From: Noviherbaspirillum malthae
GTDB lineage: Bacteria > Pseudomonadota > Gammaproteobacteria > Burkholderiales > Burkholderiaceae_D
Assembly: GCF_015352985.1 (NCBI RefSeq)
Contig: NZ_JACYXF010000001.1
Span: 248,001-312,000, forward strand
Direction: 5' to 3'
Length of the DNA stretch: 64,000 bases
Made by a program: the position numbers and the translations under genes
Notes under the pieces: generated by a model
What the model saw: only the letters and a program-made list of their open reading frames with translations
Told to the model about the DNA's origin: nothing
Databases searched by the model: none
Part shown: positions 8,147 to 18,558 of the stretch, one piece after another
How positions within the stretch are numbered: position 1 is the stretch's first letter
How the letters are laid out: the number at the start of each line of letters is the position of its first letter

Positions 8147-9378
8147 CAGACCACGGCTCCCAGCTTGAAGATGGGCAGGTACATCGCAATGACGAGACCG
8201 CCGATCAGCACGCCGAGGATCGCCATGATGAGCGGTTCCATCAGGCTCGACAGCGATTCGACGGCTTCATCGACTTCCGCCTCGAAGAAATCGGCCACCT
8301 TGCCGAGCATCTGGTCGAGCGCGCCGGACTCTTCGCCGATGGCCACCATCTGCGTCACCATGTTGGGGAAGACGTTCGAATTCTGCATTGCTGCGGTCAG
8401 GCTGGTGCCGGTGCTGACTTCGGTCTGGATCTTCTTGGTCGCATCGATATAGATGGTGTTGCCCGAGGCGCCACCGACCGAGTCGAGCGACTCCACCAGG
8501 GGCACGCCGGCGGCGAACATGGTGGCCAGCGTGCGAGTCCAGCGGGCGATGGTCGCCTTGCGGATGACTTCTCCGAAAATCGGCGCCTGCAGCAGCACCT
8601 TGTCCATCACGCGCTGCACCTGGGGCGAGCGCTTCCACGACTGGAAGAACAGATAGAGGCCGGCAAACAGCCCGCCGAAAATGATGTACCAGTTGGCGAC
8701 GAAGAAATCCGAAATCGCCATCACGAACAGCGTGGGCGCCGGAAGGTCGGCGCCGAAGCTCTTGAACACATCCTTGAACGCCGGCACCACCCAGATCATG
8801 ATCACCGAGGTGACGACGAAGGCCACCACCAGAATGGAGACCGGATAGAACAGTGCCGACTTGATCTTGCCCTTGATGGCCTGGGTCTTTTCCTTGTAGA
8901 CCGCGAGGCGGGTCAGCAGGTCTTCCAGGATGCCGGCCTGCTCGCCGGCGGCGACGAGGTTGCAGAACAGGCTGTCGAAATACAGGGGAAACTTGCGGAA
9001 CGCCTGGTTCAGGCTGCTGCCGGTTTCGATGTCGGTGCGGATGTCGTGAATCAGCTTGGCGACGGAAGGATTGGCATGGCCCTTGGCCACGATGTCGAAG
9101 GATTGCAGCAGCGGCACGCCGGCCTTCATCATCGTTGCCAGCTGGCGGGTGAACAGGGTGATGTCCTTGTCGGTGATCTTCTTGCCGCTGGAAAAAGTCT
9201 TCTTCTTGACCTTGGTGACGAGGATGCCCTGGCGGCGCAGCGTCACGTTGACGATGGTTTCGCTGTTGGCGCGCAGCTCGCCCTTGACGATCTTGCCGGA
9301 CTTGTCCTTGCCTTCCCACAGATAGACCTGTTCCTTGACGCCTGCGGCGCCGGCGCTTCTGCTGGCCGTGATTGCCAT
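8146..9378 (-). CDS. pilC: Type IV pilus inner-membrane platform protein PilC
   Basis: Polytopic platform protein on which PilB drives pilin polymerisation. 410 residues with the two GspF/PilC repeats. The first centres on FTRQLATMMKAGVPLLQSFD and the second on WTRTLATMFAAGVPLVESLD. Hydrophobic segments lie near residues 170-195, 220-245 and 375-400. The ATG at 9378 has GGGAGAA seven bases upstream. pilB ends 16 bases upstream and pilD overlaps downstream, giving the order pilB-pilC-pilD. Confidence 0.95.
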   Translation of the reverse strand: MAITASRSAGAAGVKEQVYLWEGKDKSGKIVKGELRANSETIVNVTLRRQGILVTKVKKKTFSSGKKITDKDITLFTRQLATMMKAGVPLLQSFDIVAKGHANPSVAKLIHDIRTDIETGSSLNQAFRKFPLYFDSLFCNLVAAGEQAGILEDLLTRLAVYKEKTQAIKGKIKSALFYPVSILVVAFVVTSVIMIWVVPAFKDVFKSFGADLPAPTLFVMAISDFFVANWYIIFGGLFAGLYLFFQSWKRSPQVQRVMDKVLLQAPIFGEVIRKATIARWTRTLATMFAAGVPLVESLDSVGGASGNTIYIDATKKIQTEVSTGTSLTAAMQNSNVFPNMVTQMVAIGEESGALDQMLGKVADFFEAEVDEAVESLSSLMEPLIMAILGVLIGGLVIAMYLPIFKLGAVV

Positions 9379-9394
9379 CGTTTTCTCCCTGTTG

Positions 9395-11125
9395 CTATTC
9401 GTTGGTGCAGCCGAGCACTTCTTCCAGGCTCGTCAATCCCTGCTTGACCTTGACCAGTCCGGATTCCCGCAGCGTCTTCACGCCGTCGCGCCGCGACTGC
9501 TCCTCGATTTCCATGGCCGTGCCGTGGGCGAGAATGATGCGCTCGATGTCCTCGGAGATCGGCATGATCTGGTAGATGCCGACGCGGCCCTTGTAGCCGC
9601 TGCCGCTGCAGCGCTCGCAGCCCACCGGCTTGTAGGGCGTCCAGGTGCCGTCCAGCTCGTCTTCCCTGAAGCCCGCTTCCAGCAGCGCCTCGTCGGGTAT
9701 GACCACCGGCTGTTTGCAGGTGCACAGGCGGCGCGCAAGCCGCTGCGCGGTGATCATGATGACCGACGACGCGATGTTGAACGGCGCCACGCCCATGTTC
9801 ATCAGGCGCGTCAGCGTCGACGGCGCATCGTTGGTGTGCAGCGTGGAAAACACCATGTGGCCGGTCTGCGCCGCCTTGATGGCGATGTCGGCCGTTTCGA
9901 GATCGCGGATCTCGCCCACCATGATGATGTCCGGATCCTGGCGCAGGAAGGCCTTGAGCGCAGCGGCGAAGGTCAGGCCGGCGCGGTCGTTGACATTGAC
10001 CTGGTTGACGCCGGGCAGATTGATTTCGGCGGGATCTTCCGCCGTCGAAATGTTGATGCCCGGCTTGTTCAGGATGTTCAGGCAGGTGTAGAGCGAGACC
10101 GTCTTGCCCGAGCCGGTCGGGCCGGTCACCAGCACCATGCCGTAGGGGCGTTCGATTGCCTTGAGCAGCAATTCCTTCTGGTCCGGATCGTAACCCAGCG
10201 CATCGATGCCCAGCTGCGCCTGGCTCGGGTCCAGGATACGCATCACGATCTTTTCGCCGAACAGCGTCGGCAGCGTGCTGACCCGGAAATCGATCGCCTT
10301 GTTCTTGGAAACCACCAGCTTCATGCGCCCGTCCTGGGGCACGCGCTTTTCCGAGATGTCCAGCTTGGAAATGACCTTGATGCGCGACGCCAGCTTTTCC
10401 TTGATCGCCAGCGGCGGCTGCGCAATCTCGCGCAGGACCCCATCGACCCGGAAGCGGATGCGGTAGAACTTCTCGAACGGCTCGAAGTGCAAGTCCGATG
10501 CGCCCATGTTGATCGCATCCATCAGCACCTTCTGCAGGAACCTGACGACCGGGGCATCGTCGATATCTGCATTCAGCGTTTCGCCCGACGGCGGCGCGGC
10601 GGCCTCCACTTCACTGAGATCGATGTCGAGGTCGTCGCCGATCAGTTCGTCGAGGTTTTCCTCGGCGGTCTTGCCCAGCTTTTCGATCAGCTGCACCAGA
10701 ACCGGATGTTCGACGATGATGGGTTCCACCGTCAGTTCGGTCTGGAACTTGATCTGATCCAGGATATGGGTGTTGGTCGGATCGGATATCGCGACCGCCA
10801 CCTTGTTTCCGCGCTTGGAAAGGGCGATGACGCGCTGTTTCTGCGCCAGCTTGGCGTCGATGATGTTCTGCGGCAGATGATTCAGATTGAAGGCGGTGAA
10901 ATCCGCCATCGGATAGCCGAAGGTCTCGGAGCAGAATGCAGCGAGCGCGCGGGCATCGATGCTGCCGCTTTGCAGGAGGACATCGATGAAGGGCAGCTTT
11001 TCAGCCGCAGCCTGCTTGCCGAGCGTGTCGGCCTGCTGCGAGGTCAGCTTGCCGGCTTGCACAAGCGCGCGCGCAAGGCCGGACATCACCGCATTTGCTG
11101 CCTGATTGGGGAGAACCGCCGCCAT
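9395..11125 (-). CDS. pilB: Type IV pilus assembly ATPase PilB
   Basis: Hexameric extension ATPase of type IV pili. 576 residues. The N-terminal MshE/GspE-N-like region covers about residues 1-150 and the T2SSE motor domain follows. Walker A GPTGSGKT, the Asp box, Walker B IIMVGEIRD and His box GHMVFSTLHTND are all present. A zinc-binding tetracysteine lies in the C-terminal part (CTCKQP and CERCSGSGYKGR). The tetracysteine and long N-terminal region separate PilB from the retraction ATPase PilT. It is first in the minus-strand pilBCD group; its promoter should lie in 11126-11315. Confidence 0.95.
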   Translation of the reverse strand: MAAVLPNQAANAVMSGLARALVQAGKLTSQQADTLGKQAAAEKLPFIDVLLQSGSIDARALAAFCSETFGYPMADFTAFNLNHLPQNIIDAKLAQKQRVIALSKRGNKVAVAISDPTNTHILDQIKFQTELTVEPIIVEHPVLVQLIEKLGKTAEENLDELIGDDLDIDLSEVEAAAPPSGETLNADIDDAPVVRFLQKVLMDAINMGASDLHFEPFEKFYRIRFRVDGVLREIAQPPLAIKEKLASRIKVISKLDISEKRVPQDGRMKLVVSKNKAIDFRVSTLPTLFGEKIVMRILDPSQAQLGIDALGYDPDQKELLLKAIERPYGMVLVTGPTGSGKTVSLYTCLNILNKPGINISTAEDPAEINLPGVNQVNVNDRAGLTFAAALKAFLRQDPDIIMVGEIRDLETADIAIKAAQTGHMVFSTLHTNDAPSTLTRLMNMGVAPFNIASSVIMITAQRLARRLCTCKQPVVIPDEALLEAGFREDELDGTWTPYKPVGCERCSGSGYKGRVGIYQIMPISEDIERIILAHGTAMEIEEQSRRDGVKTLRESGLVKVKQGLTSLEEVLGCTNE

Positions 11126-11175
11126 GGTGATAAGTGAGCCGGGATGAGGTCAGAGTCGTCCAAATTGCATTAGAT

Positions 11176-11191
11176 GATGCCTATAGGCATC
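11176..11191. promoter_or_regulatory. 16-bp perfect palindrome upstream of pilB
   Basis: GATGCCTATAGGCATC is a perfect 16-base palindrome, 51 bp upstream of the pilB start codon. No T-run follows on either strand, so it is more like an operator than a terminator. A pair of inverted hexamers (GTGACA at 11209 and TGTCAC at 11241) flanks the region just upstream. The gap between pilB and the next gene is 190 bases and must also contain the pilB promoter; no convincing -35/-10 or -24/-12 pair could be fixed. Confidence 0.45.
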
Positions 11192-11315
11192 TGATTTGTA
11201 AAGTAAATGTGACAAACTGATATCAATAGTGCACGCCATCTGTCACATCCTGGGAACGATCCGCTTCCCCTGGACTGCCGCCTTGCGGGAAATGCCGAGC
11301 GCGCGGGAAGCGTGC

Positions 11316-12581
11316 TCAGGGCTTGATCAGCTTGACGACCTTGATCGCCTGGTTCTGGACCTGGATGATTTCAATGATGCAGCCGCTCATCTTGAGGCCG
11401 ACGCTGGCTTCCGGAATGTCGCGCAGCTCTTCAAGAAGAAGGCCGTTCACCGTTTTCGGCCCGTCGAGAGGGAAATTCAGGCCGAGATGCTTGTTGAGGT
11501 CGCGCAGCGTGGTTACGCCTTCGACCAGGCATTCGCCTTTCTCGTCCCAGGCGAAGGCGTCCGCCCGCGTCGTGCCCGGCATCGAGGTGGTGAACTCTCC
11601 GATCATTTCCTCAATGATGTCTTCGAGCGTCACCAGGCCCTGCACCTCGCCGTATTCGTCGACGATGAGGCCCAGCCTTTCATGATTCTCCTGGAAGTAC
11701 TGGAGCTGGGCAAAGACGCCGGTATCTTCGGGAATGAAGTAGGGCGGCGTCAGCAGCTGCCGGAAGTGCTCCGATGTCAGTTCGGCTTCCTGCTCGAGCA
11801 GCGCGATGGCCTTGCGCACATGCAGGATGCCGACGATGCGGTTGATTTCGCCTTCGTACACCGGCAGCTTGTTGTGATAGCAGGTGGCAAGCTGATGCCT
11901 GATGTCTTCGACCGGCATGGACAGGTTCAGCGCCTCGATCTGGGCGCGCGGCGTCATCACATCCTCGACCGACAGGTCTTCCAGCGCAAACAGGTTCAGC
12001 AAAATGCTCTTGTGCTTTTGCGGGATGAAATGGCCGCTTTCCAGCACGATGGAGCGCAGCTCTTCCGTCGACACCGAGCTCTCCGAACTTTTCTCGGGAA
12101 TGCGCATCAGGCGCAGCAGGAACTTGACGATCAGGTTGGTCAGCCAGACCAGCGGATTCATCACCACCATCAGAAAGCGCAGAATCGGCGCGACGAACAT
12201 GGCGATGTGTTCCGGATAGGCTGCCCCGATGACCTTCGGCGTGATCTCGGCAAAGATGATGATTGCGAACGACACGGCGGTCGACGCCAGCGCCAGCGCA
12301 TACTTGCTTTCGCCGAAGTAGTAGATGGCAAATGTCGCCGCCAGTGCCGACGCGGCCGAATTGATCAGGTTATTGCCGAGCAGGATGACGCCGAGCAGGC
12401 GCTCCGTCTGTTCGAGAAGGTGCAGAACAAGCTTGGCGCGCCTGCTGCCGGCCGAAGCCAGATGCCGCATGCGAAAGCGGCTCAGCGCCATCATTGCCGT
12501 TTCGGATATGGAGAAAAAACCGGAAAGAAATAAGAGGAAGGCGAGACCCAGTAGCTGGGCCCATAAGGGGACTGAGTCCAA
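11316..12581 (-). CDS. HlyC/CorC-family membrane protein (CNNM + CBS + CorC domains)
   Basis: Inner-membrane protein of the CorB/CorC (hemolysin C-like, YfjD) family, linked in homologues to magnesium or cobalt efflux. From the TTG at 12581 it has 421 residues. Four hydrophobic segments of the DUF21/CNNM domain cover about 5-165, with SGFFSISETAMMALSRFRMRHL as the family start. A CBS pair follows (VMTPRAQIEAL and VDEYGEVQGLVTLEDIIEEMIG), then the CorC C-terminal domain. The open frame reaches 12701, but that extension abuts the tRNA gene and lacks family similarity. A TTG start with a GGATG-like site is therefore preferred. Transport substrate is inferred only from the family. Confidence 0.82.
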   Translation of the reverse strand: MDSVPLWAQLLGLAFLLFLSGFFSISETAMMALSRFRMRHLASAGSRRAKLVLHLLEQTERLLGVILLGNNLINSAASALAATFAIYYFGESKYALALASTAVSFAIIIFAEITPKVIGAAYPEHIAMFVAPILRFLMVVMNPLVWLTNLIVKFLLRLMRIPEKSSESSVSTEELRSIVLESGHFIPQKHKSILLNLFALEDLSVEDVMTPRAQIEALNLSMPVEDIRHQLATCYHNKLPVYEGEINRIVGILHVRKAIALLEQEAELTSEHFRQLLTPPYFIPEDTGVFAQLQYFQENHERLGLIVDEYGEVQGLVTLEDIIEEMIGEFTTSMPGTTRADAFAWDEKGECLVEGVTTLRDLNKHLGLNFPLDGPKTVNGLLLEELRDIPEASVGLKMSGCIIEIIQVQNQAIKVVKLIKP

Positions 12582-12709
12582 CGGATCATCCGATGAAAGT
12601 GTGCATGAAGACCGCTTGAAAACGAATCCCGGCTGGTGGCTATACGGAAAAACCGTAATCGCCGGGAAGTTTTCTGTGGAAGTTTTGGAACTCCATGCCA
12701 ATGCAAGAT

Positions 12710-12786
12710 TGGTCGGGGTGAGAGGATTCGAACCTCCGGCCTCTACGTCCCGAACGTAGCGCTCTACCAGGCTAAGCTACACCCCG
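12710..12786 (-). tRNA. tRNA-Pro (anticodon CGG)
   Basis: On the minus strand the 77 bases fold as a standard tRNA. The acceptor stem is CGGGGTG/CACCCCG, the D-arm GCTTAGCCTGGTAGAGC, and the anticodon stem CTACG/CGTAG with loop TTCGGGA (anticodon CGG, proline). The variable loop is AGGCC, the T-arm is GGAGG-TTCGAAT-CCTCT, the discriminator is A, and the CCA end is encoded. It lies between ispB and the CorC-like gene on the same strand. Confidence 0.97.
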
Positions 12787-12821
12787 CTTGCAATTCGCCG
12801 AATCGGCCGTGCTAAAACCGG

Positions 12822-13811
12822 CTAGTGATTTCGGTCGACTGCGAAAGCGCACAATTGTAGCAAAGAATCCTTGAATTGGCTATTTCCGAATGCAGCAATC
12901 GCATTCGCGGCACGGTCGGCCGCTTTCTCGGCTTCCCGCTTCGTATAGTCGAGCGCGCCGGACGTGGTGATGGCGGAAAGAATTTCATCGAAATGCTGTT
13001 CATCGCCGTTCGTGATGCAGGCGCGCACCAGTTCCCGCTGCTGCGCGGTGCCGTGCTGCATCAGATGGATCAGCGGCAGGGTGGGCTTGCCTTCGCGCAG
13101 GTCGTCGCCGATGTTCTTGCCGATGTCGCCGGCATTGCCGGAGTAGTCCAGCACATCGTCGATCAGCTGAAAGGCGGTGCCGAGCGAGCGCCCGTATTCG
13201 GCGGCGGCGGCAATGTCCGTCTCGGAGGCGCCGGCAATCAGGGCGCCCAGTTCGGCGGCGGCCTCGAACAGCTTGGCGGTCTTGGAGCGGATGACCTGCA
13301 GGTAACGTTCCTCGGTCACATCCGGATCGTGCATGTTGAGCAGTTGGAGCACTTCGCCTTCGGCGATCACATTGGTTGCGTCCGCGAGAATCTGCATCAC
13401 GCGCATGTTCTGCACCGCCACCATGATCTGGAAAGCCCTTGAGTACACGAAGTCGCCCACCAGGACCGATGCGGCATTCCCGAACATCGCATTCGCGGTT
13501 TCGCGGCCCCTGCGCATCGAGGACTCATCCACCACATCGTCATGCAGCAGCGTGGCGGTATGGATGAATTCCACCACGGCCGCGAGGTCATGGTGATGGG
13601 TGCCGCGGTAGCCGAATGCATTTGCGGTCAGCAGCACCAGCATGGGGCGGATGCGTTTTCCGCCGGCGCTGATGATGTATTCCGCAATCTGGTTGACCAG
13701 CGGAACCGTCGAATGCAGCTGCTGGCGGATAACGGTATTGACGGCCTCCATGTCGGAGGCAATCGGCTGGATGACGCTTTGTTGAAACGATGGCTGGGAG
13801 GGAGCAGACAA
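12822..13811 (-). CDS. ispB: Octaprenyl diphosphate synthase (polyprenyl synthetase)
   Basis: Trans-polyprenyl diphosphate synthase making the ubiquinone side chain from isopentenyl diphosphate. 329 residues. The first aspartate-rich motif is LLHDDVVDE near residue 90 and the second LIDDVLDYSG near residue 218; both are complete. The conserved GGKRIRPML lies near residue 50. It is divergent from rplU, the classical ispB/rplU-rpmA-obg arrangement of proteobacteria, which supports the octaprenyl-type assignment over FPP or GGPP synthases. Exact chain length cannot be read from sequence. Confidence 0.92.
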   Translation of the reverse strand: MSAPSQPSFQQSVIQPIASDMEAVNTVIRQQLHSTVPLVNQIAEYIISAGGKRIRPMLVLLTANAFGYRGTHHHDLAAVVEFIHTATLLHDDVVDESSMRRGRETANAMFGNAASVLVGDFVYSRAFQIMVAVQNMRVMQILADATNVIAEGEVLQLLNMHDPDVTEERYLQVIRSKTAKLFEAAAELGALIAGASETDIAAAAEYGRSLGTAFQLIDDVLDYSGNAGDIGKNIGDDLREGKPTLPLIHLMQHGTAQQRELVRACITNGDEQHFDEILSAITTSGALDYTKREAEKAADRAANAIAAFGNSQFKDSLLQLCAFAVDRNH

Positions 13812-13939
13812 GATGAAACCTGCGAAATCATGAATTTCCGGAATTATACGATGACAAGCATCGCTGTCCGCGAACTGCTTCCCGGAGTTTTCGAAGCGTC
13901 AAGTACCGGCAGTATCGCCAAACGGAAGCTCAAAGCATT

Positions 13940-13968
13940 TTGACGCTCATCCTAAGTCCATGTATAAT
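13940..13968 (+). promoter_or_regulatory. Sigma-70 promoter of rplU-rpmA-obgE
   Basis: TTGACG (13940-13945) and TATAAT (13963-13968) are separated by exactly 17 bases, a near-perfect housekeeping promoter. Transcription should start near 13975, leaving a leader of about 74 bases before the rplU ATG. Confidence 0.85.
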
Positions 13969-14048
13969 CAGGGGTTTTCCCGATTGCGGATATGCAAGTT
14001 TTCGCGGCGGGAGAAAAAGTTCTTTTATCCTATCTGATGAGGTTTCAC

Positions 14049-14360
14049 ATGTACGCGGTCATAAAAACCGGCGGCAAGCAATATAAGGTTGCAGCTGGCG
14101 AAAAACTTAAAGTAGAACAGATACCGGCAGACATTGGTTCCGAAATCACCCTTGATCAAGTGCTCGCAGTGGGCGCTGGTGACACCATCAAATTTGGTGC
14201 GCCGCTGGTTGAAGGTGCCAAGGTCCAGGCTACGGTAGTGGCGCACGGTCGCCACGACAAGGTGAAAATTTTCAAGATGCGCCGCCGCAAGCACTACCAG
14301 AAGCGCCAGGGCCATCGTCAAAACTACACCGAATTGCAAATCGTCTCGATCAACGCTTAA
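14049..14360 (+). CDS. rplU: 50S ribosomal protein L21
   Basis: Structural 23S rRNA-binding protein of the large subunit. 103 residues, the normal L21 length, beginning [22 protein letters not shown] after the initiator and with the basic [22 protein letters not shown] end. ATG 14049 is chosen because GATGAGG sits six bases upstream and it gives the family N-terminus; an in-frame upstream start at 13992 lies in the leader. Followed by rpmA after 36 bases. Confidence 0.97.
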   Translation: MYAVIKTGGKQYKVAAGEKLKVEQIPADIGSEITLDQVLAVGAGDTIKFGAPLVEGAKVQATVVAHGRHDKVKIFKMRRRKHYQKRQGHRQNYTELQIVSINA

Positions 14361-14396
14361 TCGTTGACGAGCTAACCGGATACCAAGGAGTCTGAA

Positions 14397-14654
14397 ATGG
14401 CACACAAAAAAGGCGGCGGCACCACGCGCAACGGCCGCGATTCCGAGTCGAAACGACTGGGCGTCAAGGTCTACGGCGGCCAGGCAATCAATGCCGGCGG
14501 CATCATCGTTCGTCAGCGCGGCACACGCCTGCACGCTGGTGAAAATGTCGGCATGGGCAAGGATCACACCCTGTTCGCGCTGATCGACGGCAAGGTGAAG
14601 TTCACCACCAAGGGCGCTCAGCAGCGTCACACTGTCATCGTCGAGCCGGCATAA
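14397..14654 (+). CDS. rpmA: 50S ribosomal protein L27
   Basis: Large-subunit protein whose N-terminal tail reaches the peptidyl-transferase centre. 85 residues, starting [21 protein letters not shown] after the initiator, the E. coli-type N-terminus that needs no protease cleavage (unlike Firmicutes L27). AAGGAG is positioned upstream of the ATG. It lies between rplU and obgE as in most bacteria. Confidence 0.97.
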   Translation: MAHKKGGGTTRNGRDSESKRLGVKVYGGQAINAGGIIVRQRGTRLHAGENVGMGKDHTLFALIDGKVKFTTKGAQQRHTVIVEPA

Positions 14655-14696
14655 GCCTGACAAGACGAAGCAGCAGCAAGGCGAAAGCCTTCCATC

Positions 14697-15867
<1,171 letters not shown>

Positions 15868-15987
15868 TGTTTCCGGCCGGCTGGCCGAACGCGCGAATAC
15901 GGCGCGTCGCGGCGCCGGTTCCCGGGGCTGCCGCTTCTGCGGCGAGGCCTCTGGCGTATTCTTCGCGTGTATCCGATTCCATTACCT

Positions 15988-17106
15988 ATGAATTCTGTCA
16001 TCCAGAAGGCCAAACGTCTCATCATCAAGGTCGGCTCCTCGCTGGTCACCAATGACGGCAAGGGGCTCGACGCCGCTGCAATCGCGAAGTGGGCGGAGCA
16101 GATTGCGCAGCTGCGCGCGCTTGGCAAGGAAGTGGTGCTGGTCAGTTCCGGCGCGATCGCCGAAGGCATGCAGCGTCTCGGCTTCGATCGCCGTCCGACC
16201 TCCATTCATGAACTGCAGGCCTGTGCGGCGGTCGGCCAGATGGGTCTTGCGCAAATCTACGAGACCAGTTTCCGGCACCATGCGCTGCGCACCGCCCAGG
16301 TTCTGCTCACCCATGCCGACCTGGCCGACAGGGAGCGCTATCTGAATGCGCGCTCGACCCTGTTCACGCTCCTGCATCTGGGCGTCATTCCCATCATCAA
16401 CGAGAACGACACGGTAGTCACCGATGAAATCAAGTTCGGCGACAACGATACGCTGGGCGCCCTGGTCGCCAACCTGATCGAAGGCGATGCGCTGGTGATC
16501 CTGACCGATCAGAAGGGACTCTATACCGCCGATCCGCGCAAGGACCCCGCGGCGCAATTCGTGCACGAGGCCAAGGCCGGCGATCCGACGCTTGAAGCGA
16601 TGGCGGGCGGGGCCGGCACCGGCATCGGGCGAGGCGGCATGCTGACCAAGATCCTGGCCGCCAAGCGCGCCGCGACCTCCGGAGCACATACCGTCATTGC
16701 CTGGGGAAGGGAAGACCAGGTGCTGACGCGTCTGGCGGGAGGCGAGGCCATCGGCACCCAGCTGGTCGCGCAGACGGCGCAGCTGACAGCCCGCAAGCAG
16801 TGGATGGCAGATCATCTGCAAACCGCAGGCCGGGTCGTGCTCGACGCCGGCGCCGTGCAGAAACTGACGGGCGAGGGCAAGTCGCTGCTGCCGATCGGCG
16901 TCATTGAAGTCGCCGGCGATTTCGGCCGCGGCGATGTCATCACCTGCATCGATGAACAGGGACGCGCAGTCGCGCGTGGCATGAGCAATTACACCAGTTC
17001 GGAAGCGCGGCGGATCATGCGGCGTCCTTCGACGGAAATCCTGTCCATACTCGGCTTCATGGAAGACCCGGAACTGATTCACCGGGACAATATGGTGTTG
17101 CTCTGA
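15988..17106 (+). CDS. proB: Glutamate 5-kinase
   Basis: First step of proline synthesis, glutamate to glutamyl 5-phosphate. From ATG 15988 it has 372 residues. An amino-acid-kinase domain starts [13 protein letters not shown] and includes the INENDTV and GTGGMxTK-type ([12 protein letters not shown]) motifs. A C-terminal PUA domain covers about 285-370. A GTG at 15967 in the same frame would add seven residues; the ATG fits the family better, though neither has a strong Shine-Dalgarno. It is downstream of obgE, a common betaproteobacterial order. Confidence 0.95.
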   Translation: MNSVIQKAKRLIIKVGSSLVTNDGKGLDAAAIAKWAEQIAQLRALGKEVVLVSSGAIAEGMQRLGFDRRPTSIHELQACAAVGQMGLAQIYETSFRHHALRTAQVLLTHADLADRERYLNARSTLFTLLHLGVIPIINENDTVVTDEIKFGDNDTLGALVANLIEGDALVILTDQKGLYTADPRKDPAAQFVHEAKAGDPTLEAMAGGAGTGIGRGGMLTKILAAKRAATSGAHTVIAWGREDQVLTRLAGGEAIGTQLVAQTAQLTARKQWMADHLQTAGRVVLDAGAVQKLTGEGKSLLPIGVIEVAGDFGRGDVITCIDEQGRAVARGMSNYTSSEARRIMRRPSTEILSILGFMEDPELIHRDNMVLL

Positions 17107-17144
17107 GCACACCAGCTCCCGGCTCCGGCTGAGTAAACATGCAA

Positions 17145-17183
17145 AAAAGCCGGACAAGCCGATCTGCGGCTTGTCCGGCTTTT
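17145..17183. terminator. Bidirectional terminator, proB / CNP1-like gene
   Basis: AAAAGCCGGACAAGCC (17145-17160) and its exact complement (17168-17183) form a 16-bp stem with a 7-base loop; T-rich sequence follows on plus and A-rich precedes, so it works for both converging genes. Confidence 0.92.
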
Positions 17184-17196
17184 CCTTTTTCAGGCG

Positions 17197-17733
17197 CTAC
17201 TTGTAGAGCTGCGAGCTCATCGGCCGCTTGTCGCGGATTCTGGCCACCATCTGCTCTGCCGTTCCCGCTACGGTAAGCTGCTCGCAGAAATAATCCCTGG
17301 CCAGTACCGCATGCTGGCGCTGCAGCGTATTGTTGGAAATCCTTTCCCACTGATCCCGCCGGGAGCGGGACCAGGTGCCGTCGGCCTGCCCGAATGCATA
17401 GAGCTTGCGTTCGTAGTTCTCGCAGCGGATGCCTTCATAACTGACGTTGCGCGCTCCCCCATTGCTGACGGATACCAGCGTATAGCGCACGACATTGTCA
17501 GTCCCGCGCGAAACGGAAGCGGGATCGATGGCGAATGACTGGGTTCCGCTCTCGTTGGAGTAGAACGGCAACAGATTCTCGGGCTTCGGCGGGGCTGGCA
17601 GCTGAATGGCGATTTCCTGCCAGGGCTTGTCCTTGTCGTCGAATTCTTCCTCGAATCGGGACTGGCTTTGTGCGCTGGCGGCAAGAAGCATCAGGCCTCC
17701 CGCCACCGCCGCACGGAAACATCCTGCGGTCAT
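17197..17733 (-). CDS. CNP1-like family exported protein
   Basis: A 178-residue protein of the CNP1-like family (cryptic neisserial protein 1-like), common in betaproteobacteria and of unknown function. ATG 17733 has AGAGAGGA upstream and opens a signal peptide (hydrophobic AVAGGLMLLAASAQS), so the mature protein is probably periplasmic. Two cysteines in the mature part (near YEGIRCENYE and DYFCEQL) could form a disulfide. The frame continues upstream, but that part overlaps rppH and is not convincing. It is 52 bases from rppH on the same strand. Confidence 0.8.
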   Translation of the reverse strand: MTAGCFRAAVAGGLMLLAASAQSQSRFEEEFDDKDKPWQEIAIQLPAPPKPENLLPFYSNESGTQSFAIDPASVSRGTDNVVRYTLVSVSNGGARNVSYEGIRCENYERKLYAFGQADGTWSRSRRDQWERISNNTLQRQHAVLARDYFCEQLTVAGTAEQMVARIRDKRPMSSQLYK

Positions 17734-17785
17734 TGAATATCCTCTCTGGAATGCGGTGCAGGCCGTGTGCACGGCCTGCCTGATC

Positions 17786-18361
17786 TCATTCTGTTTTCGG
17801 CTTGGCCGCGGGCTGCATGTCGATCGCATTGCGGCTGCCATGGTTCTGGCGCAGATAACGCGCGCCGCCATGCCGCTGGCCATGGGGCGGCCTGTTCAGA
17901 AAGCGCGACAATTCCTGCAGCGCCTTCTGGTAGACCTCGCGCTTGAACTCGATCACCACATCCAGCGGCACCCAGTAATCGTGCCAGCGCCACGCATCGA
18001 ACTCGGGATGGTCGGTGCCCCTGAGATTGATGTCGCAGTCGCGGCCGACCATGCGCAGCAGGAACCAGATCTGCTTCTGCCCCTTGTAGTGTCCGCGGAT
18101 CTCGCGCTTGATGAAGCGATCCGGGACTTCATAGCGCAGCCAGTCGCGCGTGCGACCGATGATTTTTACATGTTCGGCCTTCAGGCCAACTTCTTCCTCC
18201 AGTTCGCGGTACATCGCCTGCTCGGGAGTCTCCCCGAACTTGATGCCGCCTTGCGGAAATTGCCACGAATGTTCGCGCACCCTTTTACCCCACCACACCT
18301 CGTTATGGGTATTAAGCAGGATAATGCCGACGTTCGGGCGGAAGCCTTCCCGGTCCAGCAT
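17786..18361 (-). CDS. rppH: RNA pyrophosphohydrolase RppH
   Basis: Nudix hydrolase that removes pyrophosphate from 5'-triphosphorylated RNA and thereby triggers decay. 191 residues from ATG 18361, which has GAGG six bases upstream and gives the family start [17 protein letters not shown]; another ATG lies four codons upstream. The complete Nudix box runs from GGIKFGE to RELEEEVGL. Also typical are [17 protein letters not shown] and the [18 protein letters not shown] segment. The C-terminal tail after about residue 160 is variable and basic. It is divergent from proS. Confidence 0.93.
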   Translation of the reverse strand: MLDREGFRPNVGIILLNTHNEVWWGKRVREHSWQFPQGGIKFGETPEQAMYRELEEEVGLKAEHVKIIGRTRDWLRYEVPDRFIKREIRGHYKGQKQIWFLLRMVGRDCDINLRGTDHPEFDAWRWHDYWVPLDVVIEFKREVYQKALQELSRFLNRPPHGQRHGGARYLRQNHGSRNAIDMQPAAKPKTE

Positions 18362-18558
18362 GTTGCACCTCAAAACTTTCTGCGGCTAGATGACCCTCAT
18401 CGTTACAAATTTTGCATGCCCCGCGCCGCTGCGTACCTGCCTCGGCAGGACGGAAGCGCATGCGTGAATCAAATGTGTCGGTAATGGATGCATCAGCCAG
18501 CTAATCCTTTAAAATTGAGTCGATTATAACCCTCTCTTTTTAAAAAGAATTCACCGCC

